Shown: positions 52,077 through 60,622, counted from the stretch's first letter. The stretch is 64,000 nt of DNA from Streptomyces sp. HUAS 15-9 (GCF_025642155.1 NZ_CP106798.1:3782001-3846000), one strand, 5' to 3'. The notes: a model not told the origin generated them from the sequence alone. Translations and numbers: made by a program.

Positions 52077-53195
52077 TTACGCCCCCGCCCGGAACCGCGT
52101 TGTCCGATGCACAGGATCCGTGTCGATCTTCGGAATGACGTGCTCACCGATCAACCGAATCGTCTGCAGCGTCTCCTCCTTCGGCACCCCCACCGGCAGC
52201 CCGAAGCTCAACTGATCCGCCCCGGCCTGCTCCCACCGCTTGCACTGCCGCAGCACCTCGTCCGGGTCGCCGCAGATCAGCAGTTCCTCCTCGACCAGCA
52301 GCTCCACGAACTCCGGCGTGTACTCGGGAAGGGTCTCCGGCCACACCGGAAAGCCCTCGGGCCGCGGGAAAGTGTCGTGGTACCGGAACACCAGCGAGGG
52401 CAGATAGTGCAGCCCCCCGGACGCGGCGATCCGGATCGCCTCGTCGTGCGTCGGCGCGCAGATCGCCGTGGTCGTCACCATCACGTTGTCGTTCACGAAG
52501 TCCCCGACGGGCTCCGCGTTCACGATCGCCGTCTTGTACTGCTCCAGCACCCACTCCATGTCGGAGACCTTCTGGATGCTGAAGCCGAGGACGCCGAGCC
52601 CCTTGCGCGCGGCCATGGCATACGACGGCGGCGACCCGGCCGCGTACCACATCGCCGGATGCGACTTGCCGTACGGCTTGGGCAGGACCTTCCTGGGCGG
52701 CAGCTGCCAGTGCTTGCCCTGGAAGCCGGCGTACTCGTCCTGGAGCCACATCTTGGGGAACTCGGCGATGGTCTCTTCCCAGATCTCCTTGGTGTAGTTC
52801 ATGTCGGTCACGCCCGGCAGGAAGCCGAGGATCTCGTGGCTGCCGGCCCCCCGCCCGCTGCCGAACTCGAAGCGGTTGCCGGAGAGGTGGTCGAGCATGG
52901 CGACCTTCTCGGCCACCTTCACCGGGTGGTTGACCTGGGCGAGCGGGTTGAAGATCCCCGAGCCGAGGTGGATGCGCTCAGTGGCGTGGGCCAGGTAGCC
53001 GAGGAAGACGTCGTTGGCGGACAGGTGCGAGTACTCGTCCAGGAAGTGGTGTTCGGACGCCCAGGCGTACTTGAAGCCGGACTTGTCCGCCTGGATGACG
53101 TACTCGGTCTCCTCCATCAGTGCCTTGTGCTCGGCCAGCGGGTCGGTCTCGGCGCGCTTGCCCACGTATCCCTGTACAAAGAGCCCGAATTCCAA
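52077..53195 (-). CDS. LLM-class flavin/F420 monooxygenase
   Basis: A 372-residue luciferase-like barrel: EFGLFVQGYV start, FKYAWASEHHFLDEYSHLS (the bacterial-luciferase EHHF motif), TERIHLGSGIFNPLAQVNHPV, LDHLSGNRFEFGSGRGAGSHE, and a C-terminal CGDPDEVLRQ. The closest known type is the alkanal/FMNH2 or F420-using monooxygenase group; which cofactor is not clear. The start is a TTG. Two TetR-type palindromes lie 52 and 116 bp upstream (53247, 53311). First gene of an operon with the D-aminoacylase-type hydrolase and the aldehyde dehydrogenase. Confidence 0.9.
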   Translation of the reverse strand: MEFGLFVQGYVGKRAETDPLAEHKALMEETEYVIQADKSGFKYAWASEHHFLDEYSHLSANDVFLGYLAHATERIHLGSGIFNPLAQVNHPVKVAEKVAMLDHLSGNRFEFGSGRGAGSHEILGFLPGVTDMNYTKEIWEETIAEFPKMWLQDEYAGFQGKHWQLPPRKVLPKPYGKSHPAMWYAAGSPPSYAMAARKGLGVLGFSIQKVSDMEWVLEQYKTAIVNAEPVGDFVNDNVMVTTTAICAPTHDEAIRIAASGGLHYLPSLVFRYHDTFPRPEGFPVWPETLPEYTPEFVELLVEEELLICGDPDEVLRQCKRWEQAGADQLSFGLPVGVPKEETLQTIRLIGEHVIPKIDTDPVHRTTRFRAGA

Positions 53196-53246
53196 GGCGG
53201 TTCACCGTCCCTGTTGTTCTTCGCCTGTTTCTGGCGCTTACCTGTT

Positions 53247-53263
53247 TCTGACGCTTCGTCAGA
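53247..53263. promoter_or_regulatory. TetR-type operator palindrome, site 2
   Basis: TCTGACG-CTT-CGTCAGA, perfect 7-bp arms, 52 bp before the LLM start at 53195. Same half-site and spacing as the palindrome at 31604. Confidence 0.72.
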
Positions 53264-53310
53264 TTCAACTAGCGCCTGACTGTGGCACCACGGGGTTGCA
53301 CCGTCAATAG

Positions 53311-53325
53311 CTGACGATTAGTCAG
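53311..53325. promoter_or_regulatory. TetR-type operator palindrome, site 3 (weaker)
   Basis: CTGAC-GATTA-GTCAG, 5-bp arms, 64 bp beyond site 2 and 10 bp past the SDR stop. It resembles the other sites but lacks the inner CG, so it may be an auxiliary site. Confidence 0.5.
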
Positions 53326-53334
53326 ATCACGCGG

Positions 53335-54105
53335 TCAGATCACGCTCACGCCGGCCAGCCAGCCGCCGTCGATCACGAACGGCTGCCCGGTGATGTACGA
53401 GGAGTCGTCCGAGGTGAGGAAGAGGGCCAGCCGGGCCACCTCCTCCGGTCTGCCGATCCGGCCGAGCGGCACGAGCTTGCGGTACAGCTCGTCCAGGGCC
53501 CGGGTCATCTCCTCGGGATCGGCATCCGGGTCGAGCCGGGCCGGGTTGGACATCGCGGTGTCGATGGCGCCCGGACAGATGGCGTTGACCCGGATCCGGC
53601 GGCCGGCCAGCTCCAGGGCGGCGACCCGGGTGAGGCCCAGGACGGCGTGCTTGGTCGCCGCGTACGTGCCCACGGCCGCCATCCCGGTGAGCGCGGTGTA
53701 CGAGGCGGTGTTGACGATCGTGCCCCCGTCGGCCATCTCCGGCGCCACGGTCTTCATACCCAGGAAGCAGCCGACCTGGTTGACCTGTATGACCTGCATG
53801 AATTCCTCGAGGGGCGTGTCCACGAGGGAGTTGAAGCGCAGGATGCCGGCGTTGTTGACGAGCCCGTCGACCCGGCCGTACGCCTTCTTGGCGGCCGCGA
53901 GGGCGCCCTGCCAGTCGGCCTCCTGGCCCACGTCGAGGTGGACGTACGGCGCCCCGAGTTCCTTGGCGAGCTCCTCGCCCCGGTCGTCCAGCACATCGGT
54001 CAGGACGACCCGCGCGCCCTCCCCGGCGAACAGGCGCGCCTCCTGCTCGCCCTGCCCGCGCGCCGCTCCGGTGACGATCACGACGCGTCCGTCCAGTTTG
54101 CCCAT
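53335..54105 (-). CDS. Short-chain dehydrogenase/reductase
   Basis: A 256-residue classical SDR with TGAARGQGEQEARLFA (cofactor motif, about 13-28), NNAGILRFNS, catalytic Ser in NTASYTALTG and YAATK (about 152-156), PGAIDTAMS, and the ending YITGQPFVIDGGW. The Asp at the end of strand 2 (VLTDV) suggests NAD. ATG 54105 has GAGGAG 5 bases upstream and is 9 bases after the LLM stop. Third gene of the operon 56273-53335. Presumably oxidises an alcohol intermediate. Confidence 0.92.
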   Translation of the reverse strand: MGKLDGRVVIVTGAARGQGEQEARLFAGEGARVVLTDVLDDRGEELAKELGAPYVHLDVGQEADWQGALAAAKKAYGRVDGLVNNAGILRFNSLVDTPLEEFMQVIQVNQVGCFLGMKTVAPEMADGGTIVNTASYTALTGMAAVGTYAATKHAVLGLTRVAALELAGRRIRVNAICPGAIDTAMSNPARLDPDADPEEMTRALDELYRKLVPLGRIGRPEEVARLALFLTSDDSSYITGQPFVIDGGWLAGVSVI

Positions 54106-54114
54106 GTCCACTCC

Positions 54115-55044
54115 TCAGCCTGGGTCGAGCCCGGGGGCGACCTCGGCCCCGAAGGCGGTCATCTGGTCAGTGAGCTCCGCGCGGCTGCGGCAGCGGAAGC
54201 GCACCTGGATCTGGTGCACACCCATGGCCCGGTAGGCACGCAGCGACTCGGCGAGGGCATCGGGGGGGCCGGAGAGGGTACGGCGGCCGACGTCCCAGGT
54301 GGGCGTGCCGACGTACAGGGGCTCGGTGATGGCTCCGACGGTCAGTGGCGCCTCGATACCCGCCTCGCCCCTCAGCCGCTTGAGCTCGGCGATCTGGGCG
54401 GGCAGCCGGTCCCGCGGATCCCCCTGCGGCAGCCAGCCGTCACCCTTGAGGGCGGCCCGGCGTACGGCGGCGGGCGAGGACCCGCCGACCCAGAGGGGGA
54501 CCCGGGCCTGGGCGGGCCGGGGAAGCTGGCCGAGCCCTTCGAAGTCGTACAGCTTCCCGTGGTGCTCGGGGAATTCGTCCGGCCCCAGCGCGGCCCTCAG
54601 CGCGTCGATCGTCTCGTCGAGCACGGCCCCGCGCTGCCGGAAGTCCACCCCGAGCGCCGTGAACTCCTCCTCCACGTGCCCGGCGCCGACCCCGAGGAGC
54701 AGGCGGCCGCTCGCGAGGTGGTCGAGGGTGGCGTACTGCTTGGCGGTGAGGAGCGGATGCCGCAGGCCCACGATGGCGACATGGCTGAGCAGCCGTACCC
54801 GCTCGGTGACGGCGGCGAGGTGGGCAAGGGTGGCGACGGGGTCGTACCAGACCGTGCTCATGGCCGCGGCCAGCCGACGCGGGATGGCGACGTGGTCGCA
54901 GCAGGCGATGTAGTCGAACCCGGCCCGGTCGGCGGTCCGCGCGATCGCCACCAGGTCGGCCGGGCCCGCGGCGGCCTCCCAGCCCTCGGCGTAGATCGTG
55001 CTCTGTGACTGGACGGGGAGCTGGATGCCGTAGGCGAGGCTCAC
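54115..55044 (-). CDS. LLM-class F420-dependent oxidoreductase
   Basis: A 309-residue barrel of the TIGR03619-like group: LAYGIQLPVQSQS start, FDYIACCDHVAIP, TERVRLLSHVAIVGLRHPL, LDHLASGRLLLGVGAGHVEEEFTALGV, LWVGGSSPAAVRRAALKGDGWLP. F420 is the probable cofactor. The GTG start overlaps the amidohydrolase stop by 4 bases (GTGTGA context), and the SDR follows 9 bases later, so all three are translated together. Substrate unknown. Confidence 0.9.
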   Translation of the reverse strand: MSLAYGIQLPVQSQSTIYAEGWEAAAGPADLVAIARTADRAGFDYIACCDHVAIPRRLAAAMSTVWYDPVATLAHLAAVTERVRLLSHVAIVGLRHPLLTAKQYATLDHLASGRLLLGVGAGHVEEEFTALGVDFRQRGAVLDETIDALRAALGPDEFPEHHGKLYDFEGLGQLPRPAQARVPLWVGGSSPAAVRRAALKGDGWLPQGDPRDRLPAQIAELKRLRGEAGIEAPLTVGAITEPLYVGTPTWDVGRRTLSGPPDALAESLRAYRAMGVHQIQVRFRCRSRAELTDQMTAFGAEVAPGLDPG

Positions 55045-56273
55045 ACGGACCCCTTCCACAGTCCGTCCCGCGTGAGTCCCAGCAGCTCGATGGCGTTCCC
55101 GCGGACGATCCGTTCGACGACGTCCGCCGGGAGGTGGCCCATCTGGGCCTCGCCGACCTCCCTGGACTTCGGCCAGGTGGAGTCGGAGTGGGGGTAGTCG
55201 GTCTCGTACAGCACATTGCCGACGCCGATGGAGTCGAGGTTGCGCAGCCCGAAGGCGTCGTCGAAGAAACAGCCGTAGACATGCTCGGCGAACAGCTCGG
55301 AGGGCGGCCGGGTGACCTTGTCGGCGACCCCGCCCCAGCCCCGGTTCTCCTCCCACACCACGTCGGCGCGCTCCAGGATGTACGGGATCCAGCCGATCTG
55401 CCCCTCCGCGTACATGACCTTGAGGTTCGGGAAGCGCTCGAACTTCCCGCTCATCAGCCAGTCGACCATCGAGAAGCAGCAGTTGGCGAAGGTGATGGTG
55501 GAGCCGACGGCGGGCGGGGCGTCGGCGGAGGTGGAGGGCATACGGCTGCTGGAGCCGATGTGCATGGCGACGACCGTGCCGGTCTCGTCGCAGGCCGCGA
55601 GAAAGGGGTCCCAGTCGTCGGTGTGGACGGAGGGGAGCCCGAGGTGCGGGGGTATCTCGGAGAAGGCGACGGCACGCACGCCGCGGGCGGCGTTGCGGCG
55701 GATCTCGGCGGCGGCCAGGTCGGCGTCCCACAGGGGTATGAGGCCGAGCGGTATGAGCCGCCCGCGCGCCTCGGGCCCGCACCACTCCTCCACCATCCAG
55801 TCGTTGTAGGCACGCACGCACAGCAGGGCGAGCTCGCGGTCCTTGGCCTCGGTGAAGGTCTGGCCGCAGAAGCGCGGGAAGGTCGGGAAACAGAGGGCGG
55901 ACTGGACGTGGTTGACGTCCATGTCGGCGAGCCGCTGCGGAACGTCGTACGACCCGGCCCGCATCTGCTCGTACGTGATCACCTCCAGCTTGATCTCGTC
56001 CCTGCTGTAGCCGACGGCGGTGTCGAGGCGGGTGAGGGGCCGGTGCAGGTCTTCATAGACCCACCAGTCGCCGATGGGCCCGTCGTCCCCCTGCTTCCCC
56101 ATCACGGGCTTGAACCGCCCGCCGAGGAAGGACATGTCCTTGAGCGGGGCGCGGACGATACGCGGCCCGGTGTCCCGGTACCTGGCCGGCAGCCGGTCCT
56201 GCCAGACGTGCGCGGGCTCAACGGTGTGGTCGTCGACGGAGATGATCTCCGGCAGTTCTGTCCGGGTGTCCAT
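55041..56273 (-). CDS. Amidohydrolase-2 family hydrolase/decarboxylase
   Basis: A 410-residue protein of the amidohydrolase-related (ACMSD-like) family: IISVDDHTVEPAHVW start (here D-H rather than HxH), FPTFPRFCGQTF, RAYNDWMVEEWCG, GRLIPLGLIPLWD, HIGSSSRMPSTS and ETDYPHSDSTWP, which hold the metal ligands of this family. Members decarboxylate or hydrolyse ring-cleavage products. ATG 56273 chosen; GTG 56282 also possible. First gene of the operon with an LLM enzyme and an SDR, with a TetR-type palindrome 22 bp upstream of the ATG. Confidence 0.9.
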   Translation of the reverse strand: MDTRTELPEIISVDDHTVEPAHVWQDRLPARYRDTGPRIVRAPLKDMSFLGGRFKPVMGKQGDDGPIGDWWVYEDLHRPLTRLDTAVGYSRDEIKLEVITYEQMRAGSYDVPQRLADMDVNHVQSALCFPTFPRFCGQTFTEAKDRELALLCVRAYNDWMVEEWCGPEARGRLIPLGLIPLWDADLAAAEIRRNAARGVRAVAFSEIPPHLGLPSVHTDDWDPFLAACDETGTVVAMHIGSSSRMPSTSADAPPAVGSTITFANCCFSMVDWLMSGKFERFPNLKVMYAEGQIGWIPYILERADVVWEENRGWGGVADKVTRPPSELFAEHVYGCFFDDAFGLRNLDSIGVGNVLYETDYPHSDSTWPKSREVGEAQMGHLPADVVERIVRGNAIELLGLTRDGLWKGSV

Positions 56274-56294
56274 GCCGCTCACGGTAGCGCCGAT

Positions 56295-56309
56295 CTGACG
56301 GTCCGTCAG
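56295..56309. promoter_or_regulatory. TetR-type operator palindrome, site 4
   Basis: CTGACGG-T-CCGTCAG, a perfect 15-bp palindrome differing from site 1 (31604) only at the centre and outermost bases. It is 22 bp before the amidohydrolase ATG, a position fitting a repressor on the promoter. Confidence 0.75.
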
Positions 56310-56481
56310 CTATTGTGCGGGCGTCCGTGATGGTGAGGTCTGTGCGGAACTGTGCGTAGAGCTTGTGAGGGGCTTGTGCACTCCCGTGAGCCGGGCTGTG
56401 ATCGGCGTCTCGCACGGCTGACGCATCCGCCGTGAACAAGGCAAACTGACGGAGTGGTTCGGGATGTCTAGGGGGACGGGC

Positions 56482-59433
56482 ATGGACGGTGTACCGCGGG
56501 TACCGGAGCAGCGGCGCCCCGGCTCCTTGGAGGAGCCGGCCGCGCTGCGCTTCAGCGTGCTCGGACCGGTGCGCGCCTGGCGCGGCGAGGCGCCGCTCAA
56601 CACCGGCTCCCCCCAGCAGCGGGCGCTGCTCGCAGCCCTGTTGCTGCGCGAGGGCAGGACGGCGACCGCGGCCGAGCTGATCGACGCCCTGTGGGGCACC
56701 GAGCCGCCCTCGCAGGCACTGGCGGCGGTACGGACGTACGCCTCGCGGCTGCGGAAGGTACTGGACCCCGGGGTCCTGGTCAGCGAGTCCGGCGGCTACG
56801 CGGTCCGCGACCTGGGCGAGGGCGCGCTGGACCTGGCGGCGGCTCAGGACCTGGCGGCGGACGCGGAGAAGGCGCGCAGCGCGGGGGACCTGTGCCATGC
56901 GCGGGACGCACTGAACCGTGCCCTGGCCCTGTGGGACGGCGAGCCGCTGGCCGGCGTCCCCGGTCCCTACGCGGACGCCCAACGCGTCCGCCTGGAGGAA
57001 TGGCGACTCCAACTCCTGGAGTCCCGCCTGGACATGGACCTGGAGCAGGGCTGCCACGCGGAGGCGGTCTCGGAGCTGACGGCGCTGACGGCCGCGCACC
57101 CGCTCCGTGAGCGCCTGCGCGAGCTGCTGATGCTGGCGCTGTACCGCAGCGGCCGCCAGGCGGAGGCACTGGCGGTCTACGCGGACACCCGGCGCCTCCT
57201 GTCGGAGGAACTGGGCGTCGACCCGCGCCCCGGCCTGAAGGAACTCCAGCAGCGGATCCTCCAGGCGGACCCGGCACTGGCGGAACCCTCCGCTCCGGTG
57301 GCCGAGCCCACGGCGGTCCCGGTGCGGCCCGCCCAACTCCCCGCGACCGTCCCCGACTTCACGGGCCGCTCCTCCTTCGTCTCCGAGCTGAGCGAGGTGC
57401 TGGCGTCGGCCGAGGGCCGGGTGATGGCCGTGTCGGCGCTGGCCGGGATCGGAGGCGTGGGCAAGACGACGCTCGCGGTGCACGTGGCGCACCAGGCGCG
57501 GGCGGCGTTCCCGGACGGACAGCTGTACGTGGACCTGCAGGGCGCGGGCCCGCGGGCGGCGGAGCCGGAGACGGTCCTCGGCTCCTTCCTGCGCGCCCTG
57601 GGCACACCGGACTCGTCCATCCCCGACTCACTGGAGGAGCGGGCGGCGCTGTACCGCTCGGTACTGGACGGCCGCCGGGTCCTGGTCCTTCTCGACAACG
57701 CGAAGGACGCGGCACAGGTACGGCCACTGCTGCCCGGCACGGAGGGCTGCGCGGCACTGGTGACCTCCCGGGTCCGGATGGTGGACCTGGCAGGCGCTCA
57801 CCTCGTGGACCTGGACGTGATGTCCCCGGACGAGGCGCTGTCCCTCTTCACAAAAATCGTCGGCGAGGAAAGGGTGAGGTCCGAGCGCGAGGCCGCCCTG
57901 GACGTGGTCGCGGCATGCGGCTTCCTGCCGCTGGCGATCCGCATCGCGGCCTCCCGCCTGGCGGCCCGCCGCACCTGGACGGTCTCAGTCCTGGCGGCAA
58001 AGCTCGCGGACGAACGGCGCCGACTGGACGAACTCCAGGCGGGCGACCTGGCGGTCAAGGCGACGTTCGAGCTGGGCTACGGCCAGCTGGAGCCGGCCCA
58101 GGCCCGCGCATTCCGCCTACTGGGCCTGGCGGACGGCCCGGACATGTCGCTGGCGGCGGCCGCGGCGGTACTGGACCTGCCGGTGGAGGAGACGGAGGAC
58201 TTGCTGGAGTCCCTGGTGGACACGTCCTTGCTGGAGTCGGCGGCTCCTGGCCGCTACCGCTTCCACGACCTGGTACGGCTCTACGCGCGTGCGTGCGCGG
58301 AACGGGACGAACAGCCGCCGGGCGAGCGCGAGGCCGCGATGTCACGGCTGCTGGACTTCTATCTGGCGACTGCGGCCGAGGTGTACGCGATCGAGCGGCC
58401 CGGGGACCGGTTGGTGGATCACCTTGAGGCCACCGAGTACCCAGGGTTGACGTTCCAGGACCGCCACCGGGCACAGGACTGGCTCTACGGGGAGGCGATT
58501 TCGCTGCTGTCCTGCGTCCGCCAGTCGACGGCGCCCAGTCTGCTGAAGCGCGCCGTGGATCTGCTCTGGGCGGCCGTCGACCTGACGGAATCGGGCGCCA
58601 ACTCCAGGGAGTACGAGGCGACAGCCGCCGCCATGCGGGACGCCGCGCGCGCCGCGGCGGACGTACGGACGGAGGCCCGCGCACTCGTCACCCTGGCCAA
58701 CGGCCACCACCTGATCGGCCGTTTCGGACTCGCGAACGAGCAAGCCAGCGAGGCGGTCCGGCTCGCGGACGCCGCGCGCGACCCGCTGCCGGGCTGCTGG
58801 GCATCCAACATGCTGGGCATCATCGCGCTTTACCACAACAGGCTCGAAGACGGCGAGGCACATCTCACCCGCGCGATCGACAGCTTCCGCGCCTGTGGGG
58901 ACCGCCCCGGCGAGGCCAGCGCGCTGTGCAACCTCTCCCGCATCCACCTGGCGATGGGACGGACCACGAGCGCGGTTTCCCTGGCGCAGCAGGGGACCGA
59001 CATGTACGACGCCATGGGACACGCGTTGAAGGGCGCCAACGGCCGGTACGCGCTGGGCCTCGCGCTCACTCGGGGCGGGCAGTACGACCATGCCGCCGAG
59101 CGCCTTCAGGAGGCTCTGGAGGTGTTCCGGGACAGCAGGATGCGCCTGTGGGAAGGGATGTCTCTGTTCCGGCTCGCGGAACTCGACCTGGCGGCCGGGC
59201 GGCCCGCGCATGGCGCCACCAACGCCGAGTCGGCCCTCACCCTGCTGCGCGGGATCGGCGGTGAATGGCGGCGCGGAAACGTGCTCACCGTACTCGGCCG
59301 CGCCCTGAGCGAGATCGGGCAGTCCGGCCGTGGGCAGGTCTGCTGGCGGGAGGCTCTCGCGATCTTCGAAGGGCTTGAGGCCGCCGAGGCCGAGGAGGTA
59401 CGGGCCCTGCTCGAGGCGAGCGCGGTCGCCTGA
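56482..59433 (+). CDS. afsR: AfsR-type SARP global regulator
   Basis: A 983-residue regulator of secondary metabolism. It has an OmpR-like winged helix (about 22-100; FSVLGPVRAW start), BTAD domain (about 105-260), NB-ARC ATPase with P-loop GIGGVGKTT (322-330) and RRVLVLLDNAKDA, GCAALVTSRVR, then TPR repeats from about 640 to the end. The order and size match S. coelicolor AfsR (993 residues), and the start MDGVPRVPEQRRPGSLEEP fits what I remember of it. Phosphorylation by AfsK-type kinases raises its DNA binding. An AfsS-like gene follows, as in S. coelicolor. ATG 56482 chosen over 56464 for this reason, with GGGGGACGG upstream. Confidence 0.95.
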   Translation: MDGVPRVPEQRRPGSLEEPAALRFSVLGPVRAWRGEAPLNTGSPQQRALLAALLLREGRTATAAELIDALWGTEPPSQALAAVRTYASRLRKVLDPGVLVSESGGYAVRDLGEGALDLAAAQDLAADAEKARSAGDLCHARDALNRALALWDGEPLAGVPGPYADAQRVRLEEWRLQLLESRLDMDLEQGCHAEAVSELTALTAAHPLRERLRELLMLALYRSGRQAEALAVYADTRRLLSEELGVDPRPGLKELQQRILQADPALAEPSAPVAEPTAVPVRPAQLPATVPDFTGRSSFVSELSEVLASAEGRVMAVSALAGIGGVGKTTLAVHVAHQARAAFPDGQLYVDLQGAGPRAAEPETVLGSFLRALGTPDSSIPDSLEERAALYRSVLDGRRVLVLLDNAKDAAQVRPLLPGTEGCAALVTSRVRMVDLAGAHLVDLDVMSPDEALSLFTKIVGEERVRSEREAALDVVAACGFLPLAIRIAASRLAARRTWTVSVLAAKLADERRRLDELQAGDLAVKATFELGYGQLEPAQARAFRLLGLADGPDMSLAAAAAVLDLPVEETEDLLESLVDTSLLESAAPGRYRFHDLVRLYARACAERDEQPPGEREAAMSRLLDFYLATAAEVYAIERPGDRLVDHLEATEYPGLTFQDRHRAQDWLYGEAISLLSCVRQSTAPSLLKRAVDLLWAAVDLTESGANSREYEATAAAMRDAARAAADVRTEARALVTLANGHHLIGRFGLANEQASEAVRLADAARDPLPGCWASNMLGIIALYHNRLEDGEAHLTRAIDSFRACGDRPGEASALCNLSRIHLAMGRTTSAVSLAQQGTDMYDAMGHALKGANGRYALGLALTRGGQYDHAAERLQEALEVFRDSRMRLWEGMSLFRLAELDLAAGRPAHGATNAESALTLLRGIGGEWRRGNVLTVLGRALSEIGQSGRGQVCWREALAIFEGLEAAEAEEVRALLEASAVA

Positions 59434-59496
59434 GACAGCGAGCACCGGCCCGCGGTCCGATGGGGCGGCTCAGGAGCGCAACGCCTCGCCCGGGGC

Positions 59497-59537
59497 GTTC
59501 ATCGTTCGTTTATCGCATTCCGCCACCCTTGTCGTAT
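59497..59537 (+). promoter_or_regulatory. Candidate AfsR-binding repeats and promoter of afsS
   Basis: GTTCATCG (59497-59504) and GTTTATCG (59508-59515) are direct repeats with 11-bp spacing, one helical turn, as SARP-family proteins bind. A -10-like TCGTAT follows at 59532-59537. The leader to the afsS start (about 140 nt) contains a GC hairpin (59617-59645). Known biology: AfsR binds at the afsS promoter -35 region. Confidence 0.6.
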
Positions 59538-59686
59538 CGATCCGTCGCATCGGGGGGTGGACGGTTCGGCCAGTGGCCGCGGCTTAAGGTGTAGCGGCCC
59601 GGAAACGTCCGCCCGGCGGCCCTTCGGGGGAGTCGCCGGGCGGGCCTTCCTGTCCACAGTGTCAAGAACATTCAGGGGAGCGAACG

Positions 59687-59863
59687 ATGAGCGACGAGAC
59701 GAAGACCACCGAGGCCGACGCGGCAACCACCGAGGACGCCGAGATCACCACGCTGAACAGCCACGCCACCATCGCGCCGCTCAACCTGACGACCCCGGCC
59801 GCGCCCGACGAGGACGCCACCGCCAAGCCGGACAACTCGCACGCCACGGGCGAGACGGCCTGA
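59687..59863 (+). CDS. afsS: AfsS-like small regulatory protein
   Basis: A 58-residue acidic, Thr/Ala-rich protein without membrane segment. It has two related motifs, TTLNSHATIAP (about 21-31) and PDNSHATGE (about 48-56), as in the repeats (T-x-D-x-H-A/M-x) of AfsS and 'sigma-like' proteins of Streptomyces. It lies 250 bp downstream of afsR, the position of afsS in S. coelicolor, where AfsS relays AfsR to antibiotic production. AGGGGAG precedes the ATG. Symbol assigned by context and motif, not by alignment. Confidence 0.7.
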   Translation: MSDETKTTEADAATTEDAEITTLNSHATIAPLNLTTPAAPDEDATAKPDNSHATGETA

Positions 59864-59886
59864 GCAGACCACACCCGGACGGGATC

Positions 59887-59920
59887 GGCCGCGGCGGCGC
59901 GGAGGGGGGCCGCCGCGGCC
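59887..59920 (+). terminator. Terminator after afsS
   Basis: Perfect 12-bp stem GGCCGCGGCGGC/GCCGCCGCGGCC with a 10-nt loop, 24 bases past the afsS stop. It also lies near the end of the convergent HATPase gene. Confidence 0.75.
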
Positions 59921-59965
59921 GAGGTGTGTCATGGGGCAGGCCCAGGCCATTCCCTGACGGGTGGT

Positions 59966-60622
59966 TCACCCGCTGTCACGTGATACAGGGCTGAGCCGAC
60001 GCTCCGCCTCTGCCAGTTCGCACCACACCGTCTTGCCCGCGCTCCCCCGCTCCACCCCCCACCGCAACGCCACCGCGTCGAGCAGCAGAAGCCCCCGTCC
60101 CGCCTCCGCGTCATCCCTGGCGCGCCGAGGCACCGGGATGACACCCGCGTCCGGGTCCGTGACCTCGACGCGAATGCGGTCACCGTCCATCCGGGCCACC
60201 CGTACGCGGACGAGGGTGCCCTCCCCCACATGCCGGATGACATTGGCGACGAGCTCGGTGACGCAGAGCTGGACGTCGGCACAGGGGGCACCGAGATACC
60301 GGCGTACGGTACGGCGCACGCCCGGCACCGCCTCGGATACGGCGAGGAGATCCAGGTCGAGAGGCGGCGGACCCGGCACCCGGTCGTCCCCCCGCGACAA
60401 CGCCGCGGTGAGCTTGCGCGCGGTCGCGGTGTTGCAACTGCCGAGCGCGACCAGGCCCCCGGAAGCCTGAGGCGCCGCCGCAAAACTCGGCCAGTCGACT
60501 CGGAGCGAGGGCAGCGTGATGCCATGACCGGCAAGGGCGCCACGCAGTCCCTGCACGCAGAGGGTCGTGTCGTAGACGCCGGAACCAGGGGAGGACGGCT
60601 GTGGGGGCACGATCGCGTACAC
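59966..60622 (-). CDS. HATPase_c protein with extra N-terminal domain
   Basis: A 218-residue protein. The C-terminal part (about 90-205) is an RsbW/AbaA-like ATPase: ELVANVIRHVGEGT (N-box), VTDPDAG (G1), AGRGLLLLDAVALRWGV (G2). The first 80 residues (GVYDTTLCVQGLRGALAGHG ... ALGSCNTATARKL) are an added segment of unknown type. It is divergent from an XRE-DUF397 pair 107 bp away, the same arrangement as at 37665-39181. Confidence 0.88.
   Translation of the reverse strand: MYAIVPPQPSSPGSGVYDTTLCVQGLRGALAGHGITLPSLRVDWPSFAAAPQASGGLVALGSCNTATARKLTAALSRGDDRVPGPPPLDLDLLAVSEAVPGVRRTVRRYLGAPCADVQLCVTELVANVIRHVGEGTLVRVRVARMDGDRIRVEVTDPDAGVIPVPRRARDDAEAGRGLLLLDAVALRWGVERGSAGKTVWCELAEAERRLSPVSRDSG

Noticed and set aside
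48733..56309. Steroid-type KstR regulon
   Set aside because: The palindromes (CTGACG...CGTCAG) do not resemble the KstR or KstR2 motifs I know, and no steroid-ring enzymes are present.
56482..59863. Pathway-specific regulator of a biosynthetic gene cluster
   Set aside because: No polyketide, peptide synthetase or other biosynthetic genes are near; length and the following afsS-like gene point to the global AfsR.
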